Virus record (IMG/VR): IMGVR_UViG_3300010354_000906
Location: 1 to 20,074 of that record
Direction: 5' to 3' (one strand)
DNA: 20,074 nt
From: a virus
Shown: one piece after another, positions 20,071 through 20,074 of the stretch
Numbering within the stretch: position 1 is the stretch's first letter
Layout: each line of letters starts with the position of its first letter
Program-made: the position numbers and the translations under genes
The notes under the pieces: model-generated
The model's input: the letters and a program-made list of their open reading frames with translations, nothing else
Told to the model about the DNA's origin: nothing
Databases searched by the model: none

Positions 20071-20074
20071 TTGA

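Overview
This window looks like the packaging, head, fibre and lysis part of a tailed double-stranded DNA bacteriophage (or prophage). All supported genes lie on the minus strand, so transcription runs from high to low coordinates. Hallmark proteins are a large terminase with Walker A and B and nuclease motifs, an 805-residue portal, an acidic coiled-coil scaffold, a 401-residue major capsid protein, two very long repetitive fibre proteins, and an endolysin with a membrane-protein pair. No integrase, tRNA, CRISPR array or transposase is visible. No tail tube, tape measure or sheath gene is present, so the tail type is undecided; the large portal of head-tail-connector type is compatible with a podovirus. 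The host cannot be named from the sequence. Most start codons lack a Shine-Dalgarno sequence and sit in A/T-rich leaders or in ATGA/TAATG overlaps with the previous stop; clear exceptions are in the lysis/fibre block.

Layout in transcription order. 20070-18211: large terminase, with a TTG start at the window edge. 18206-15216: a tightly packed block of small genes between terminase and portal. It holds an HTH protein with a candidate promoter and operator-like palindrome, an 81-residue hypothetical that overlaps a MazG-like pyrophosphohydrolase, an acidic hypothetical, a conserved-looking 182-residue hypothetical carrying a perfect UUCG-loop hairpin, a ParB/sulfiredoxin-domain protein and a cysteine-rich putative zinc protein. 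15211-11328: portal, a 77-residue protein and the scaffold. 11319-10417: a protein resembling GT-A glycosyltransferases but lacking the DxD motif. A strong intrinsic terminator (about 10364-10401) and a structured non-coding leader (10118-10360) follow, then the major capsid protein (10117-8912), then a second large hairpin (8861-8911).

8850-4759: fibre 1 (1363 residues). 4757-3493: five small genes: a 59-residue protein, a basic DUF6321-like protein, a holin-like membrane protein, a one-helix coiled-coil membrane protein, and an M15-type L-Ala-D-Glu/D-Ala peptidase endolysin. 3496-233: fibre 2 (1087 residues). 223-1: the start of a further gene that runs off the window.

The genes fit one assembly programme: terminase packages DNA through the portal into a shell built by scaffold and capsid protein, the fibres bind the host, and the lysis set releases progeny. 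The two hairpins that bracket the capsid gene probably set its expression apart from its neighbours. The most unusual points are the DxD-less glycosyltransferase-like protein beside the capsid gene, the intragenic UUCG hairpin, the operator-like palindrome at the HTH gene, the out-of-frame overlap at MazG, and fibre repeats that keep identical protein sequence while differing at most codons.
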